The translations under genes and the position numbers were made by a program. The notes below the pieces were generated by a model that made no database searches, was not told where the DNA came from, and worked only from the letters and a program-made list of their open reading frames with translations. Below are positions 35,835 through 45,849 of a stretch of 64,000 bases of DNA, piece by piece; position 1 is the stretch's first letter, and each line of letters begins with the position of its first letter. The DNA is from Shewanella algae (GTDB lineage Bacteria; Pseudomonadota; Gammaproteobacteria; Enterobacterales; Shewanellaceae). Location of the stretch: assembly GCF_009183365.2 (NCBI RefSeq), contig NZ_CP068230.1:1455001-1519000 (forward strand), written 5' to 3'.

Positions 35835-36689
35835 TTAGTCACGGCGCTCTGGCGGGTTCGAGCTATTGCCTGGATTGCAACTGGAGTTGCTGCCCGTATT
35901 GTTACTTGTGCCTTGCCAGTTCGGCGGGCGTTTTTCGAAAAAGGCGTTCAGCCCTTCCTGGCCTTCAGCAGACACCCGGATCCGGGCGATGGCCTCGCCG
36001 GTGAGCGCCAGCGTCTGTTCATCTATCAGTCCGTGGCGGATATCGCTTATCAGCTGTTTGCACCAGTTGAGCGCCTGCGGACTGTTGCCCAGCAGTGACT
36101 CGATAAGGGGCGCTGCGGCGGCCTCGAGATCGTCTGCTACCTGATGCACCAGTTGCAAAGTCTTGGCGGCTTCGGCATCGAAACGCTCTGCGGTCAACAT
36201 ATAACGTCTCGCCTGACGCTCGCCCATGGCGCGGCGCACATAGGGGCTGATGACCGCCGGGATCAGGCCAAGCTTCACCTCTGACAGGCAAAAGCTGGCC
36301 TTGGGCGTCGCAATGGCGATATCGCAGCAACACACCAGCCCAAGCGCTCCGCCAAAGGCCGCGCCCTGCACCAGGGCCAATGACGGTTTGGGGAATTGAT
36401 CCAGAGTGGCCATCAACCGGGCCAACTCGGCGGCATCTTTGAGGTTGTCGTCAAAGTCCATCGCCGCCTGTTTGCGCATCCAGTTCAGGTCGGCGCCGGC
36501 GCTGAAATGTTTGCCGTTGGCTTTCAGCAGCAGCACCCGGCAGGCGGGATCCCGGGCCAGGGACTCCAGCGCATGAATGAGCTCGGCAATCATCACTTCA
36601 TCGAAGGCGTTGGCCAGCTGAGGGCGATTCATCACCAGGGATGAAACGCCGCGGGAGTCGGTGGTTAAGGTCAGATATTGATAATCCAT
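35835..36689 (-). CDS. liuC: Methylglutaconyl-CoA hydratase (enoyl-CoA hydratase family)
   Basis: 284 aa crotonase-fold enzyme hydrating 3-methylglutaconyl-CoA to HMG-CoA. Oxyanion-hole segments: GKHFSAGADLNWM (about 59-71) and VQGAAFGGALGLVCCCDIAIA (read in parts), then SEVKLGLIPAVISPYVRRAMG. ATG at 36689 has GGAGG five bases before; an alternative ATG four codons upstream overlaps the liuB stop (TAATG). The C-terminal tail (last ~20 residues) is low complexity, rich in Asn, Ser and Pro, and unusual for the family. Confidence 0.93.
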   Translation of the reverse strand: MDYQYLTLTTDSRGVSSLVMNRPQLANAFDEVMIAELIHALESLARDPACRVLLLKANGKHFSAGADLNWMRKQAAMDFDDNLKDAAELARLMATLDQFPKPSLALVQGAAFGGALGLVCCCDIAIATPKASFCLSEVKLGLIPAVISPYVRRAMGERQARRYMLTAERFDAEAAKTLQLVHQVADDLEAAAAPLIESLLGNSPQALNWCKQLISDIRHGLIDEQTLALTGEAIARIRVSAEGQEGLNAFFEKRPPNWQGTSNNTGSNSSCNPGNSSNPPERRD

Positions 36690-36700
36690 TCCGGCCTCCA

Positions 36701-38308
36701 TTACATGCGGAACACGCCGAAACGTGTGTCCTCTATGGGCGCATTCAGCGCCGCCGACAATGCCAGGCCGACCACATCCCGGGTCTGGGCCGGGTCGATA
36801 ATGCCGTCGTCCCACAAACGGGCGCTGGCATGGTAGGGGTGACCCTCTTTATCGTACTGGGCTATCACCGGAGCCTTGAAGGCGGCTTCTTCCTCGGCGC
36901 TCATGGTCTGCCCCTTGCGGGCCAGGCCGTCTTTACGTACTGTGGCCAGCACTCCGGCGGCTTGTTCGCCTCCCATTACTGAGATGCGGGCGTTGGGCCA
37001 CATCCACATCATGGTGGGTTCAAAGGCGCGACCGCACATGCCGTAGTTACCGGCGCCGTAGGAACCGCCGATGATCACGGTAAACTTGGGCACAGTGGCG
37101 CAGGATACTGCGGTCACCATTTTTGCACCGTGTTTGGCTATGCCTTCATGCTCATATTTCTTGCCGACCATAAAGCCGGTAATGTTTTGTAAAAACAGCA
37201 GTGGGATCTTGCGCTGGCAGCAGAGCTCGATGAAGTGAGCGCCTTTTTGCGCCGACTCGGAAAACAGAATGCCGTTGTTGGCCACTATGCCTACCGGGTA
37301 GCCATGAATACGGGCAAAACCGCACACCAGAGTGGCACCGTAACCGGCCTTGAACTCGTCGAAGTCCGAGTCATCGACGATGCGGGCAATCACTTCTTTG
37401 ACATCGAAGGGCTTTTTCAAGTCGGTGCCGACTATGCCGTAGAGCTCATGAATATCGTACTTGGGTGGCTTTACCTGGCTCAGAGTCTGGGCAATCTGCT
37501 TTTGGTGATTGAGGCGGGAGACGGCATTGCGGGCCAACTCCAGCGCGTGGTCGTCATTTTGCGCCAGATGATCGGCCACACCGCTTATCTTGGTGTGTAC
37601 CTCGGCGCCGCCGAGCTCTTCGGCACTGACCTCTTCACCTGTGGCGGCTTTCACCAGCGGCGGGCCGGCCAAAAAGATGGTGCCCTGTTCACGGACAATA
37701 ATCGATTCATCGGCCATCGCCGGCACATAGGCGCCACCTGCGGTACACAGGCCCATGACCACGGCGATTTGTGGGATCCCTTTGGAGGACATGCGGGCCT
37801 GATTGAAGAAGATACGGCCGAAGTGATCCCTGTCCGGAAATACTTCATCCTGGCGCGGCAGGTTGGCACCGCCCGAGTCCACCAGATAGATGCAGGGCAG
37901 GTGACAGCGCTCGGCTATCTCCTGAGCCCGCAGGTGTTTTTTCACCGTCAGCGGGTAGTAAGTGCCGCCTTTGACCGTGGCGTCGTTGGCGATAATCATG
38001 CACTCGACTCCGCTGACCCGGCCGATCCCGGCTATGATGCCGGCGGCGGGCACTTCTTCGTCATAGACTTCGAAGGCAGCGAACTGGCTCAGTTCCAGAA
38101 ATGGTGAGCCGGGATCCAGAAGTTTCTCTACCCGGGTGCGCGGCGCCAGTTTACCGCGAGACAGATGGCGCTCCATGGCCACAGGGCCACCGCCTTCGAC
38201 TATCTTGTTGAGCTTTTGTTGGACATCGGCCACCAGGTGGGACATGGCGGCTTGTTTTTCCCTGAATTCATCGCTGCGGGCGTTGATTCTACTGCTGATT
38301 TGAGGCAC
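36701..38308 (-). CDS. liuB: Methylcrotonyl-CoA carboxylase, carboxyltransferase beta subunit
   Basis: 535 aa. Transfers the carboxyl group from biotin (on LiuD) to 3-methylcrotonyl-CoA. Typical segments: [68 protein letters not shown] and [15 protein letters not shown]. Full length for the family. Lies 68 bases after liuA; the gap contains a small GGCCG/CGGCC hairpin near 38348-38362. Confidence 0.96.
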   Translation of the reverse strand: MPQISSRINARSDEFREKQAAMSHLVADVQQKLNKIVEGGGPVAMERHLSRGKLAPRTRVEKLLDPGSPFLELSQFAAFEVYDEEVPAAGIIAGIGRVSGVECMIIANDATVKGGTYYPLTVKKHLRAQEIAERCHLPCIYLVDSGGANLPRQDEVFPDRDHFGRIFFNQARMSSKGIPQIAVVMGLCTAGGAYVPAMADESIIVREQGTIFLAGPPLVKAATGEEVSAEELGGAEVHTKISGVADHLAQNDDHALELARNAVSRLNHQKQIAQTLSQVKPPKYDIHELYGIVGTDLKKPFDVKEVIARIVDDSDFDEFKAGYGATLVCGFARIHGYPVGIVANNGILFSESAQKGAHFIELCCQRKIPLLFLQNITGFMVGKKYEHEGIAKHGAKMVTAVSCATVPKFTVIIGGSYGAGNYGMCGRAFEPTMMWMWPNARISVMGGEQAAGVLATVRKDGLARKGQTMSAEEEAAFKAPVIAQYDKEGHPYHASARLWDDGIIDPAQTRDVVGLALSAALNAPIEDTRFGVFRM

Positions 38309-38376
38309 GACTTGTCATCCTTTTCGACTGAATGGGGGAGCGTGAAGGGCCGCTTGAACGGCCCCGGCATTCGCCA

Positions 38377-39546
38377 TTACTTGGTTTCGTTGAACAGCTC
38401 GCGGCCGATGAGCATGCGGCGGATTTCCGAAGTACCGGCGCCGATTTCATAGAGCTTGGCATCGCGCAACAGGCGACCTGTAGCGTATTCATTGATATAG
38501 CCGTTGCCGCCCAGCAGCTGAATGGCGTCCAGTGCCATCTTGGTGGCGAGCTCGGCGCTGTAGAGAATGGCACCGGCGGCATCTTTACGTGTGGTTTCGC
38601 CGCGATCGCAGGACTTGGCGACGTTATAGATATAGGACTTAGCGGCATTCATGCCTGTATACATGTCGGCCAGTTTGCCCTGCACCAGTTGGAATTCGCC
38701 GATGGATTTGCCGAACTGCACCCGCTCGTGCATATAGGGCATCACTATGTCCATGCAGGCGGTCATTATCCCAAGAGGGCCGCCGCTGAGCACCACCCGC
38801 TCGTAATCCAGGCCGCTCATCAGTACCTTTACACCCTGGTTGAGGCCGCCGAGAATATTTTCTTCCGGGACTTCGCAGTCTTCGAATACCAGTTCACAGG
38901 TGTTGGAGCCGCGCATTCCCAGCTTGTCGAGCTTCTGCGCCTGGGAGAAGCCTTTGAAGCCGCGCTCGACGATAAAGGCGGTAATCCCGTGCGGGCCCTT
39001 GTCCAAGTCGGTTTTGGCGTAAATCACATAGGTGTGGGCATCCGGGCCATTGGTGATCCACATTTTATTGCCGTTGAGAATGTAACGGTCGCCTTCCTTG
39101 CGGGCATGCAGCTTCATGGAAACCACGTCCGAACCTGCGTTGGGTTCACTCATCGCCAGTGCGCCTATATGCTCGCCGTTGACCAGTTTGGGCAGGTATT
39201 TTTCCTTCTGGGCCTGATTGCCGTTGCGGTTGATCTGGTTGACGCACAGGTTGGAGTGGGCGCCGTAGGATAAACCTATGGACGCCGAAGCGCGGGATAT
39301 CTCTTCCATGGCCACTACGTGCGCCAGATAACCCATGTTGGCACCGCCGAACTCTTCTGGGACTGTTATCCCAAGCAGCCCCATGTCGCCGAACTGAGGC
39401 CAAAGCTCGTTGGGGAAGGCGTTGTCCTGATCCACCTTGGCGGCAATGGGGGCGATTTCATTGGCGGCGAAACCGTTGACTGCATCCCGCAGCATATCGA
39501 TTTCTTCACCGAGTCCAAAGTTGAGGCTTGAGTAGAGAGAGTTCAT
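38377..39546 (-). CDS. liuA: Isovaleryl-CoA dehydrogenase
   Basis: 389 aa FAD-dependent acyl-CoA dehydrogenase, first committed oxidation step of leucine degradation; electrons pass to EtfBA (9.2-10.8 kb). Motifs: [20 protein letters not shown] (FAD/substrate region), [27 protein letters not shown] with the isovaleryl-type catalytic Glu, and the C-terminal [22 protein letters not shown]. 60 bases after liuR. Confidence 0.96.
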   Translation of the reverse strand: MNSLYSSLNFGLGEEIDMLRDAVNGFAANEIAPIAAKVDQDNAFPNELWPQFGDMGLLGITVPEEFGGANMGYLAHVVAMEEISRASASIGLSYGAHSNLCVNQINRNGNQAQKEKYLPKLVNGEHIGALAMSEPNAGSDVVSMKLHARKEGDRYILNGNKMWITNGPDAHTYVIYAKTDLDKGPHGITAFIVERGFKGFSQAQKLDKLGMRGSNTCELVFEDCEVPEENILGGLNQGVKVLMSGLDYERVVLSGGPLGIMTACMDIVMPYMHERVQFGKSIGEFQLVQGKLADMYTGMNAAKSYIYNVAKSCDRGETTRKDAAGAILYSAELATKMALDAIQLLGGNGYINEYATGRLLRDAKLYEIGAGTSEIRRMLIGRELFNETK

Positions 39547-39606
39547 TGGCTTGATGTCCTGTAAGTTAATATTTTTATTTTATTATTATGGTGTTTGGTC
39601 AATGGC

Positions 39607-40014
39607 TCAGGCTTTTTCCTGCTCCATGTCATCCAGCGCCTGACGGCACTGAAGTTCGGCAGAATTGAGTTCCATCAACACCACCTTGATATCGTCCATC
39701 TGCTGTTGCAGTGAGGTTTTCTTCTCTTCGATCAGGGCCAACATGGTATTGAGCTGTGCATGGCTGCTCTTGTCGGCATCGTAGAGTTCAAACAGTCGGC
39801 GGGTTTCCGCTAGGGAAAAGCCCAGACGCTTGCCGCGCAGGATCAGTTTCAGTCTGACTCTGTCCTTGAGACTATAGATACGGGTCTGACCACGACGCCT
39901 GGGTTTGAGCAGACCCTGATCTTCATAGAAGCGGATGCTGCGGGTGGTGATATCAAATTCCTTTGACAGATCACTGATGGAGTAAGTGGTTTGTGGATTG
40001 TGGTTTGCGCTCAT
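39607..40014 (-). CDS. liuR: MerR-family regulator LiuR
   Basis: 135 aa. The N-terminal MerR winged helix reads YSISDLSKEFDITTRSIRFYEDQG, followed by LLKPRRRGQTRIYSLKDRVRLKLI (read in parts) and a C-terminal dimerisation coiled coil (EEKKTSLQQQMDDIKVVLM). LiuR controls branched-chain amino-acid and isovalerate catabolism in gammaproteobacteria and senses pathway acyl-CoAs. It lacks metal-binding Cys near the C-terminus apart from one (LQCRQ). The start MSANHNPQTTYS at 40014 matches family length. First gene of the operon, with a dyad site 45-60 bases upstream. Confidence 0.92.
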   Translation of the reverse strand: MSANHNPQTTYSISDLSKEFDITTRSIRFYEDQGLLKPRRRGQTRIYSLKDRVRLKLILRGKRLGFSLAETRRLFELYDADKSSHAQLNTMLALIEEKKTSLQQQMDDIKVVLMELNSAELQCRQALDDMEQEKA

Positions 40015-40410
40015 CGATAACACCATAAAATGGAACTTGTTTGGCAAGATATATGAAGTTTACGTAAAGGTAAAGTTTGTTGTGGCATTTTGCGAACTGT
40101 GAGGTGTCAATCCCTGCTGCCATCGGCCTTTGCCCGTATTGAAACACTCGTTTCAGTTGGCTGTTCATTTATCTCACAGCAGCAGATAGCGATACATGCT
40201 GCCCTTCGCTATGCCTATGTTTGCATTCCAATCGTTGTTGAAGGCCGGAGCGGATGAACAGCAAAATGCCCGCAAGCCAAAAGGCGCAGTTAGAGCAGGG
40301 TTTTAGGCTAACGTCTAATTGGGGATAGGGCCAAAAAAGACTATTAATTGTCCCAGGAAGGAAGGGAACGCAGTGCCGTCGCAGAACGGCGTCCTTTGGG
40401 AGGACAGATA
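40015..40410. other. Divergent control region liuR / prpE-like gene
   Basis: 396 bp. Contains the LiuR-like operator near liuR. A second imperfect dyad, TTAGGC/GTCTAA (40303-40318), lies before the right-hand gene. The prpE-like ribosome binding site GGGAGGACAG is at about 40396. No ORF is supported in between. Confidence 0.65.
40059..40074. promoter_or_regulatory. LiuR-like operator upstream of liuR
   Basis: TTTACGTAAAGGTAAA: perfect half-sites TTTAC and GTAAA separated by 6 bases, the MerR/LiuR arrangement. Located 45 bases before the liuR start codon, so autoregulation of the liu operon is likely. Confidence 0.7.
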
Positions 40411-42327
40411 ATGATAGATCCGGGTTTAGCCCTGCATAAGGCGTCACTCGAGGACAGGACACAGTTTTGGGGCGAGTGTGCCCGTGCCATAGATTGGCAA
40501 CAGCCCTGGGAGCAGGTGCTGGATGAGAGTGAGGCGCCATTTTACCGCTGGTTTAGCGGTGGCATGCTCAACACTTGCTACAACGCGGTGGATAGGCATG
40601 TGGCCGCAGGACGTGGCGAACAGACCGCCATTCAATATGTCAGCCCGGTAACAGATACCGAGTATGGCATCAGCTATAACGAATTGCAGCAGCAGGTGAG
40701 CCGCCTGGCGGGCTGGATGCAATCAGTCGGGATTAATAAGGGCGATAGAGTCGTTATCTATATGCCCATGGTGCCGGAAACCGTGTTTGCCATGCTGGCC
40801 TGTGCCCGCATAGGCGCGATACATTCAGTGGTGTTCGGCGGCTTTGCCGCCAATGAGTTGGCAACCCGGATCAACGATGCCAAACCCAGACTGGTGTTGT
40901 CTGCCTCCTGCGGTATAGAACCCTCAGGCGTTGTGCCTTATAAGCCATTGCTGGACAAGGCGCTGGAACTGTCCGAGCACAAGGTGGAAAACTGCCTTAT
41001 TCTCGGCCGCAGTCAGTATCAGGCCGAGTTACAGCCCGGGCGGGATCATGACTGGCAGAATGCCATCTGTCAGGCGAGCCCGGCCGATTGTGTGGCGGTC
41101 GAAGCCACTCATCCCCTGTACATTCTCTACACCTCCGGCACCACAGGGCAGCCAAAAGGTGTGGTGCGCGACAATGGCGGCCACGCCGTGGCACTGGCCT
41201 GGTCGATGAAGGCTATTTACGACATAGACGCAGGCGATGTCTTCTGGGCAGCCTCGGATGTGGGGTGGGTGGTGGGCCACTCCTATATTGTCTACGCACC
41301 GCTGCTGGTAGGCGCCACCACCTTGCTGTTTGAAGGCAAACCTGTGGGCACCCCGGATCCCGGCACTTTCTGGCGCACCATATCCAAGTACAAGGTCAAG
41401 AGTTTCTTCACCGCACCGACTGCGATTCGTGCCATCAAACGTGAGGATCCGGAGGCAAGCTATGTGGCTCAAAGCGATCTCTCTTGCTTGAAAAATGTGT
41501 TTCTGGCCGGCGAACGTTGTGACCCGGATACCCTCAACTGGGCGGCCGAGAAGCTGGCCAAGCCAGTAATAGATCACTGGTGGCAAACCGAAACAGGATG
41601 GGCGATTGCCGCCAACCTGATGGGTGTTGCCCCTATTCGGGTCAAAGCCGGGTCACCGGCCAGAGCCGTGCCCGGTTATCAGGTGGAAGTATTGGACGAA
41701 ATGGGTGAGCAGGTGGCTCCCGGGCAGTCGGGCAATGTGGTGATCAAATTGCCTCTGCCGCCCGGAACCCTGACCACGCTGTGGCAAAAAGATAAGCGCT
41801 ACCATGACAGCTATCTGGCCATGTATCCCGGCTATTATCTCACCGGAGATGCCGGCTATATGGATGAAGAGGGCTATCTTTACATCATGAGTCGCATCGA
41901 TGACATCATTAATGTGGCCGGTCACAGATTATCGACCGGACGTTTTGAAGAGGTGCTTTGTCAGCATCCGGCAGTGGCTGAAGCAGCGGTTATCGGTGTG
42001 GAAGATAAGCTCAAGGGCCAGGTGCCGCTGGGATTGGTGGTGCTCAAGATGGGTAATACCCTGAGCGAAGAGCAGCTACACAAGGAGCTGGTGGCCCTGG
42101 TGCGCCAGGAAATAGGCCCGGTGGCGGCGTTTCGTTTGGTAAGCGCCGTGCCCAAGTTGCCCAAGACCCGCTCCGGCAAGATACTGCGTGGCACCATGCG
42201 TAAAATTGCCGACAACCAGGAGTTCAAGGCGCCGGCAACCATAGAGGATCCCGCTACTCTGGATCTGGTACGCACCGCGCTGACCCGCATGGGCTATGCC
42301 GATTCTCTGGTGAAAGAGCACGCCTGA
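40411..42327 (+). CDS. prpE: Propionyl-CoA synthetase-type acyl-CoA ligase (PrpE-like)
   Basis: 638 aa, AMP-forming acyl-CoA synthetase. ATP loop: YILYTSGTTGQPKGVVRDNGG (read in parts); other motifs: VFWAASDVGWVVGHSYIVY, WWQTETGWAIA and YLTGDAGYMDEEGYLYIMSRIDD. HRLSTGRFEE and TAIRAIKREDPE are typical of propionyl-CoA synthetase rather than acetyl-CoA synthetase. The acetylatable lysine sits in KTRSGKILRGTMRK. The ATG at 40411 follows GGGAGGACAGATA; the frame extends upstream but lacks family residues. Divergent from liuR, so short branched or propionyl substrates from amino-acid breakdown are plausible. Confidence 0.88.
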   Translation: MIDPGLALHKASLEDRTQFWGECARAIDWQQPWEQVLDESEAPFYRWFSGGMLNTCYNAVDRHVAAGRGEQTAIQYVSPVTDTEYGISYNELQQQVSRLAGWMQSVGINKGDRVVIYMPMVPETVFAMLACARIGAIHSVVFGGFAANELATRINDAKPRLVLSASCGIEPSGVVPYKPLLDKALELSEHKVENCLILGRSQYQAELQPGRDHDWQNAICQASPADCVAVEATHPLYILYTSGTTGQPKGVVRDNGGHAVALAWSMKAIYDIDAGDVFWAASDVGWVVGHSYIVYAPLLVGATTLLFEGKPVGTPDPGTFWRTISKYKVKSFFTAPTAIRAIKREDPEASYVAQSDLSCLKNVFLAGERCDPDTLNWAAEKLAKPVIDHWWQTETGWAIAANLMGVAPIRVKAGSPARAVPGYQVEVLDEMGEQVAPGQSGNVVIKLPLPPGTLTTLWQKDKRYHDSYLAMYPGYYLTGDAGYMDEEGYLYIMSRIDDIINVAGHRLSTGRFEEVLCQHPAVAEAAVIGVEDKLKGQVPLGLVVLKMGNTLSEEQLHKELVALVRQEIGPVAAFRLVSAVPKLPKTRSGKILRGTMRKIADNQEFKAPATIEDPATLDLVRTALTRMGYADSLVKEHA

Positions 42328-42346
42328 GGTTGACTTTCTCCTTTTG

Positions 42347-42372
42347 CGCCTGCCGTCGGCAGGCGTTTTTTT
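42347..42372 (+). terminator. Terminator of the prpE-like gene
   Basis: CGCCTGCC-GTC-GGCAGGCG stem directly followed by seven T. Confidence 0.93.
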
Positions 42373-42552
42373 AGCTGTTTTTCATGTTGCAAAGGCGCGC
42401 CTCTTACACTTTGCCCTTTTAGTCGGCCTTTGCTAAGATGCCGCTGCTCCGTTTCGGGGCGACAACAAGTAGTTACATACAAAGTAGTTGCATCCAAGTT
42501 TTACATTCAGGCTTGCAACTTAAGCTCACTATGTAGCCTTATCATTCCGGCC

Positions 42553-42620
42553 GCAGGGACGACCTTGCAAGCGCCTTATCTATTACCGGGGACGACCCCT
42601 TTTTAAAAAGGGACGAGTCC
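42553..42620 (+). promoter_or_regulatory. Guanidine-II riboswitch (mini-ykkC) with expression platform
   Basis: Two hairpins with ACGA loops: GCAGGG-ACGA-CCTTGC (42553-42568) and GGGG-ACGA-CCCC (42588-42599), 19 bases apart, the defining layout of the mini-ykkC class. The 3' arm of hairpin 2 plus the following T-run also forms CCCTTTTTAAAAAGGG (42597-42612), a palindrome whose right half is the ribosome binding region of gdx. Hairpin 2 and the AAAAAGGG-masking helix are mutually exclusive, so ligand-stabilised hairpin 2 should free the ribosome site. A third GGGACGAGTCC lies directly before the ATG. Confidence 0.88.
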
Positions 42621-42935
42621 ATGAACTGGATACTCTTAATCCTCGCTGGTTTGTTCGAAATCGGTTGGGCCATAGGCCTTAAATATACCCATGGCTTTAC
42701 CAAGTTGGTTCCCAGTCTATTGACCTTGGGTGCCATGGCCATCAGTGTCGGTTTGCTTGGGCTGGCGACCAAGTCATTGCCAATAGGCACGGCTTACGGT
42801 GTTTGGGTTGGCATAGGTGCCATGGGCACGGCATTGGTGGGTATCTGGCTGTTCGGCGAGAGCACCAGCCTGATGAAAATCGGCAGTTTACTGTTGATTT
42901 TTATTGGTGTCTTGGGGCTGAAACTGGCCAGCTGA
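42621..42935 (+). CDS. gdx: Guanidinium exporter Gdx (SMR family, formerly SugE)
   Basis: 104 aa with four membrane helices. The SMR-family glutamate is in [19 protein letters not shown] (Glu13), the proton/guanidinium-binding residue, and the Gdx-type segments [19 protein letters not shown] (helix 3) and [11 protein letters not shown] are present. Gdx exports guanidinium in exchange for protons as an antiparallel dimer. A guanidine-II riboswitch precedes it, which matches the substrate. Single gene followed by 157 bases before gnd. Confidence 0.95.
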   Translation: MNWILLILAGLFEIGWAIGLKYTHGFTKLVPSLLTLGAMAISVGLLGLATKSLPIGTAYGVWVGIGAMGTALVGIWLFGESTSLMKIGSLLLIFIGVLGLKLAS

Positions 42936-43092
42936 ACCCGGAGGTTTGCCTGTTAATCGTGTTTTTCAAACAAGGTTATCGCCAAGGGCGACTGGTAATT
43001 AACTTTCGTTAATCAGTATAATTAATCCACTCAAGGCCGGCTGTTTGCTCACAAAACGGCCGGCTCCTCTGCTACCCGTGGAATTAATAACA

Positions 43093-44631
43093 ATGCAAAC
43101 CCACAAGCATCTTTCTGACATCGGGGTCATAGGCCTGGGTGTTATGGGCAAGAATCTCGCTCTCAATATCATAGATAACGGCTATCGGGTCGCGGCGTTC
43201 GATCTGGACAGTCGCAAAGTGACTGCTGCCGAAAACCAGGCCAAGGTGGAAGTGACCGAGAGGGAACAATTGCTGTTTGGCTGTAATAATCTTACTGATT
43301 TGATGGCAAATTTAGCAACACCGCGCATCCTGCTGCTGTCCATCCCGGCCGGTACGGCAGTCGATGCCGTATGCCAATCCCTGCTTGATGCCGGGATTGA
43401 GCGCGAGGATATAGTCATAGACACGGGCAATAGCCTGTGGACAGACACCATAGCGCGGGAGCAGCGCTATCGCGATCAGTTTATCTTCTTCAGCTCAGCC
43501 GTATCCGGCGGTGAGGTGGGGGCCAGATTCGGGCCCTCGTTGATGCCAAGCGGTGATATCAAGGCCTGGGAGCGGGTTGCTCCCATTTGGCGGGCAATAG
43601 CTGCCAAGGTGGATGGTGACACCGGATTGCCGCTGGAGCGATTCGAGCCCGGCAACCCGGTTACCCAAGGGGAGCCATGCACGGCTTACATAGGCCCGGC
43701 CGGTAGCGGTCACTATGTGAAGATGGTGCACAACGGCATTGAATATGCCGACATGCAGTTGATTTGCGAGGCTTATCATTTGCTAAGCCAAGTGCTGGGC
43801 CTTGATGCCTACGCCATTGCCCTGGTGTTCGAGCGCTGGAATACAGGTGTGCTCTCCAGTTATCTGATGGAAATCAGCGCCGAGGTCTTGCGGCAACAGG
43901 ACCCATTAAGCGACAAGCCTCTGGTAGAGATGATCCTCGATAAGGCGGGGCAGAAGGGCACTGGCCTGTGGACGGCTGTCAGCAGCCTGCAGATAGGTTG
44001 CCCGGCGCCCACTATCGCAGAAGCGGTTTATGCCCGCGCCATCAGCACTCAAAAGGTTCTGCGCCAGAGTTTGGCCAGCAAGTTGGTCGGTCCCGAAGCG
44101 CGAGACACTCAATCGGCGGCCTCGGACGAGCAACAAAGCTTTATTGATGGCCTGGAGAGTGCACTCTATTGCGCCAAGGTGAGCTGTTATGCCCAGGGAT
44201 TCCAGTTGATGGCGATGCAGGCTCAGGAGCAGGGATGGCAGCTGGATTTTGCCGCCATCGCCAGGATCTGGCGCGCCGGCTGTATTATTCGCGCCAGATT
44301 CCTGCAATCCATAGCCGCAGCCTACGACAGCGAGCCGGAATTGGCCAATTTGCTGTTGGCCGATGGCTTTGCTTCAACGCTTTCGGCGCGCCAGCAGGCA
44401 TGGCGGCAAACGGTTGCCAAGGCGGTACTTGCTGGTGTGCCTGTGCCCTGCATCTCATCGGCGCTTTCTTACTACGACAGTTATCGCAGTGAAACGCTGC
44501 CAGCCAATCTGTTGCAGGGGCAACGGGACTTTTTCGGAGCGCATAGTTTTGAGCGCATAGACCAAGCTGCCAACGAGCGTTATCACCTGGATTGGAGTGA
44601 CCCCAAGCGGCCGCTGATTAAGCTGGATTGA
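43093..44631 (+). CDS. gnd: 6-phosphogluconate dehydrogenase (decarboxylating)
   Basis: 512 aa. Converts 6-phosphogluconate to ribulose 5-phosphate with NADP+. NADP-binding GVIGLGVMGKNLALNIIDNG starts at about residue 11; the catalytic Lys-His region is GPAGSGHYVKMVHNGIEYAD; substrate-binding DKAGQKGTGLWTAVSSLQIG follows. Longer than the common ~470 aa form. ATG at 43093 (MQTHKHLSDIG) is the family-like start; the longer frame from 43045 is unsupported and even the chosen ATG has only a weak ribosome site (GGAATT). Confidence 0.95.
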   Translation: MQTHKHLSDIGVIGLGVMGKNLALNIIDNGYRVAAFDLDSRKVTAAENQAKVEVTEREQLLFGCNNLTDLMANLATPRILLLSIPAGTAVDAVCQSLLDAGIEREDIVIDTGNSLWTDTIAREQRYRDQFIFFSSAVSGGEVGARFGPSLMPSGDIKAWERVAPIWRAIAAKVDGDTGLPLERFEPGNPVTQGEPCTAYIGPAGSGHYVKMVHNGIEYADMQLICEAYHLLSQVLGLDAYAIALVFERWNTGVLSSYLMEISAEVLRQQDPLSDKPLVEMILDKAGQKGTGLWTAVSSLQIGCPAPTIAEAVYARAISTQKVLRQSLASKLVGPEARDTQSAASDEQQSFIDGLESALYCAKVSCYAQGFQLMAMQAQEQGWQLDFAAIARIWRAGCIIRARFLQSIAAAYDSEPELANLLLADGFASTLSARQQAWRQTVAKAVLAGVPVPCISSALSYYDSYRSETLPANLLQGQRDFFGAHSFERIDQAANERYHLDWSDPKRPLIKLD

Positions 44632-44670
44632 GGGAAAACGGGCCGGGCAGAACACTATCACCGGCCAACG

Positions 44671-44708
44671 AAAAAGGCTTCCAACTGCATGGCAGTGGAA
44701 GCCTTTGT
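44671..44708. terminator. Bidirectional terminator between gnd and menA
   Basis: AAAGGCTTCCA and TGGAAGCCTTT arms, with CTGC/GCAG extending the stem inward. T-runs occur on both exits. Confidence 0.88.
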
Positions 44709-44740
44709 TATTGCTATCCCTCTGTTATTGCTTCCCTGGG

Positions 44741-45616
44741 TTAAATGGTAAACACCAAGCCTAAGCTGAACAGGGCACTGAACATCATGGTCAGTTTGGC
44801 TGTACGTCCCAGCAGGGGATTCAGCGCCGCGCCCGATACTTGCGTGAAATCGCTGGACAGCCTGCGGGCCATCAGCAGCGCGAGGCCCGTCAGCAGCACA
44901 GGCAGCCCAGGCAGCAAGCCCAGCAGGAAGCCTGCGATAATCAGACCGAAGGGTAAGTAAACCAACGCCTGGTACAGCACCTTGGACTGGGCCTCACCTA
45001 TGCGTACCGCCAAAGTGCGCTTGCCGGCTTTCTCGTCGGTATAGATATCGCGGGTGTTGTTAACCAGACAGATGGCGGCATTGAGCAGGCCCACAGCGCT
45101 ACCCAAAATCCAGGCTGCGGTGCTGGTATCACCGGCCTGCAGGTAGTAACTGCCGACAACGGCTACCAAGCCAAAGAAGATAAAGGCCGCCACTTCGCCA
45201 AGGCCGTGTGAGGCCAGCGGGTATGGGCCGCCGCTGTAACCCAGGGCGCCCATAATGGAAGCCGCCGCCAGAATGGCAATCGGCCAGCCTCCGTGCCAAA
45301 TGAGGAAAGACCCCACAACCAATGCCAGCAAGAGGCAAAAAATCATCGCGTTGCGTACTTTCTGCGGATCGAGCAAGCCACTCTGGGTGACCCTTATCGG
45401 CCCCAGTCGCTCCTCGGTATCTATACCGTTTTTAAAATCAAAATAGTCATTGGCCAGATTAACTGCAATCTGCAGTAACAGGGCACAGACCATGGACGCC
45501 ACTGCAATGGCCCAACTGAAGCTCTCCAGTTGCAGAGCCAGTATGTTACCTATCAGCAAGGGTCCTATCGCCGCAGGCAAGGTGCGCGGCCGTGAGGCTA
45601 AAATCCAGGGGTTCAT
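44741..45616 (-). CDS. menA: 1,4-dihydroxy-2-naphthoate polyprenyltransferase
   Basis: 291 aa, about nine membrane helices, UbiA family. Attaches the polyprenyl chain to DHNA in menaquinone synthesis. Asp-rich motif 1 is NLANDYFDFKNGID (about 53-66) and motif 2 is VNNTRDIYTDEKAGKRTLAV. Start MNPWILASRPRTLPAAIGP is typical. Apparently alone; divergent from the SDR gene across 233 bases in which nothing else was seen. Confidence 0.95.
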   Translation of the reverse strand: MNPWILASRPRTLPAAIGPLLIGNILALQLESFSWAIAVASMVCALLLQIAVNLANDYFDFKNGIDTEERLGPIRVTQSGLLDPQKVRNAMIFCLLLALVVGSFLIWHGGWPIAILAAASIMGALGYSGGPYPLASHGLGEVAAFIFFGLVAVVGSYYLQAGDTSTAAWILGSAVGLLNAAICLVNNTRDIYTDEKAGKRTLAVRIGEAQSKVLYQALVYLPFGLIIAGFLLGLLPGLPVLLTGLALLMARRLSSDFTQVSGAALNPLLGRTAKLTMMFSALFSLGLVFTI

Positions 45617-45849
45617 CTTGTCCTTTCTTCAGAGTTAAAGACGGAAAAACAAGCTAAGGATACCAATTTTCCACTTGAAAGTTAGCACAATCGGATAAAT
45701 GCATTTAACAGAGTTTGAGTCAGCGCACATTTGTACCCGTGCGGATTAAAAAAATGCAGCCATAATCAAATTACCCTTGGGTTTTATGTGTTCTTATTGT
45801 TAAAGAATACCCGGTATTTCATGGGCTTAATGCTAATGCAGAGGTTAAT

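Noticed and set aside
40302..40318. Possible second LiuR site before the prpE-like gene (TTTAGGCTAACGTCTA)
   Set aside because: 12 of 16 bases fit the etfB palindrome when AACGTC is aligned, but the local dyad centre is shifted by one base and the left half-site is poor. Not listed as an operator.
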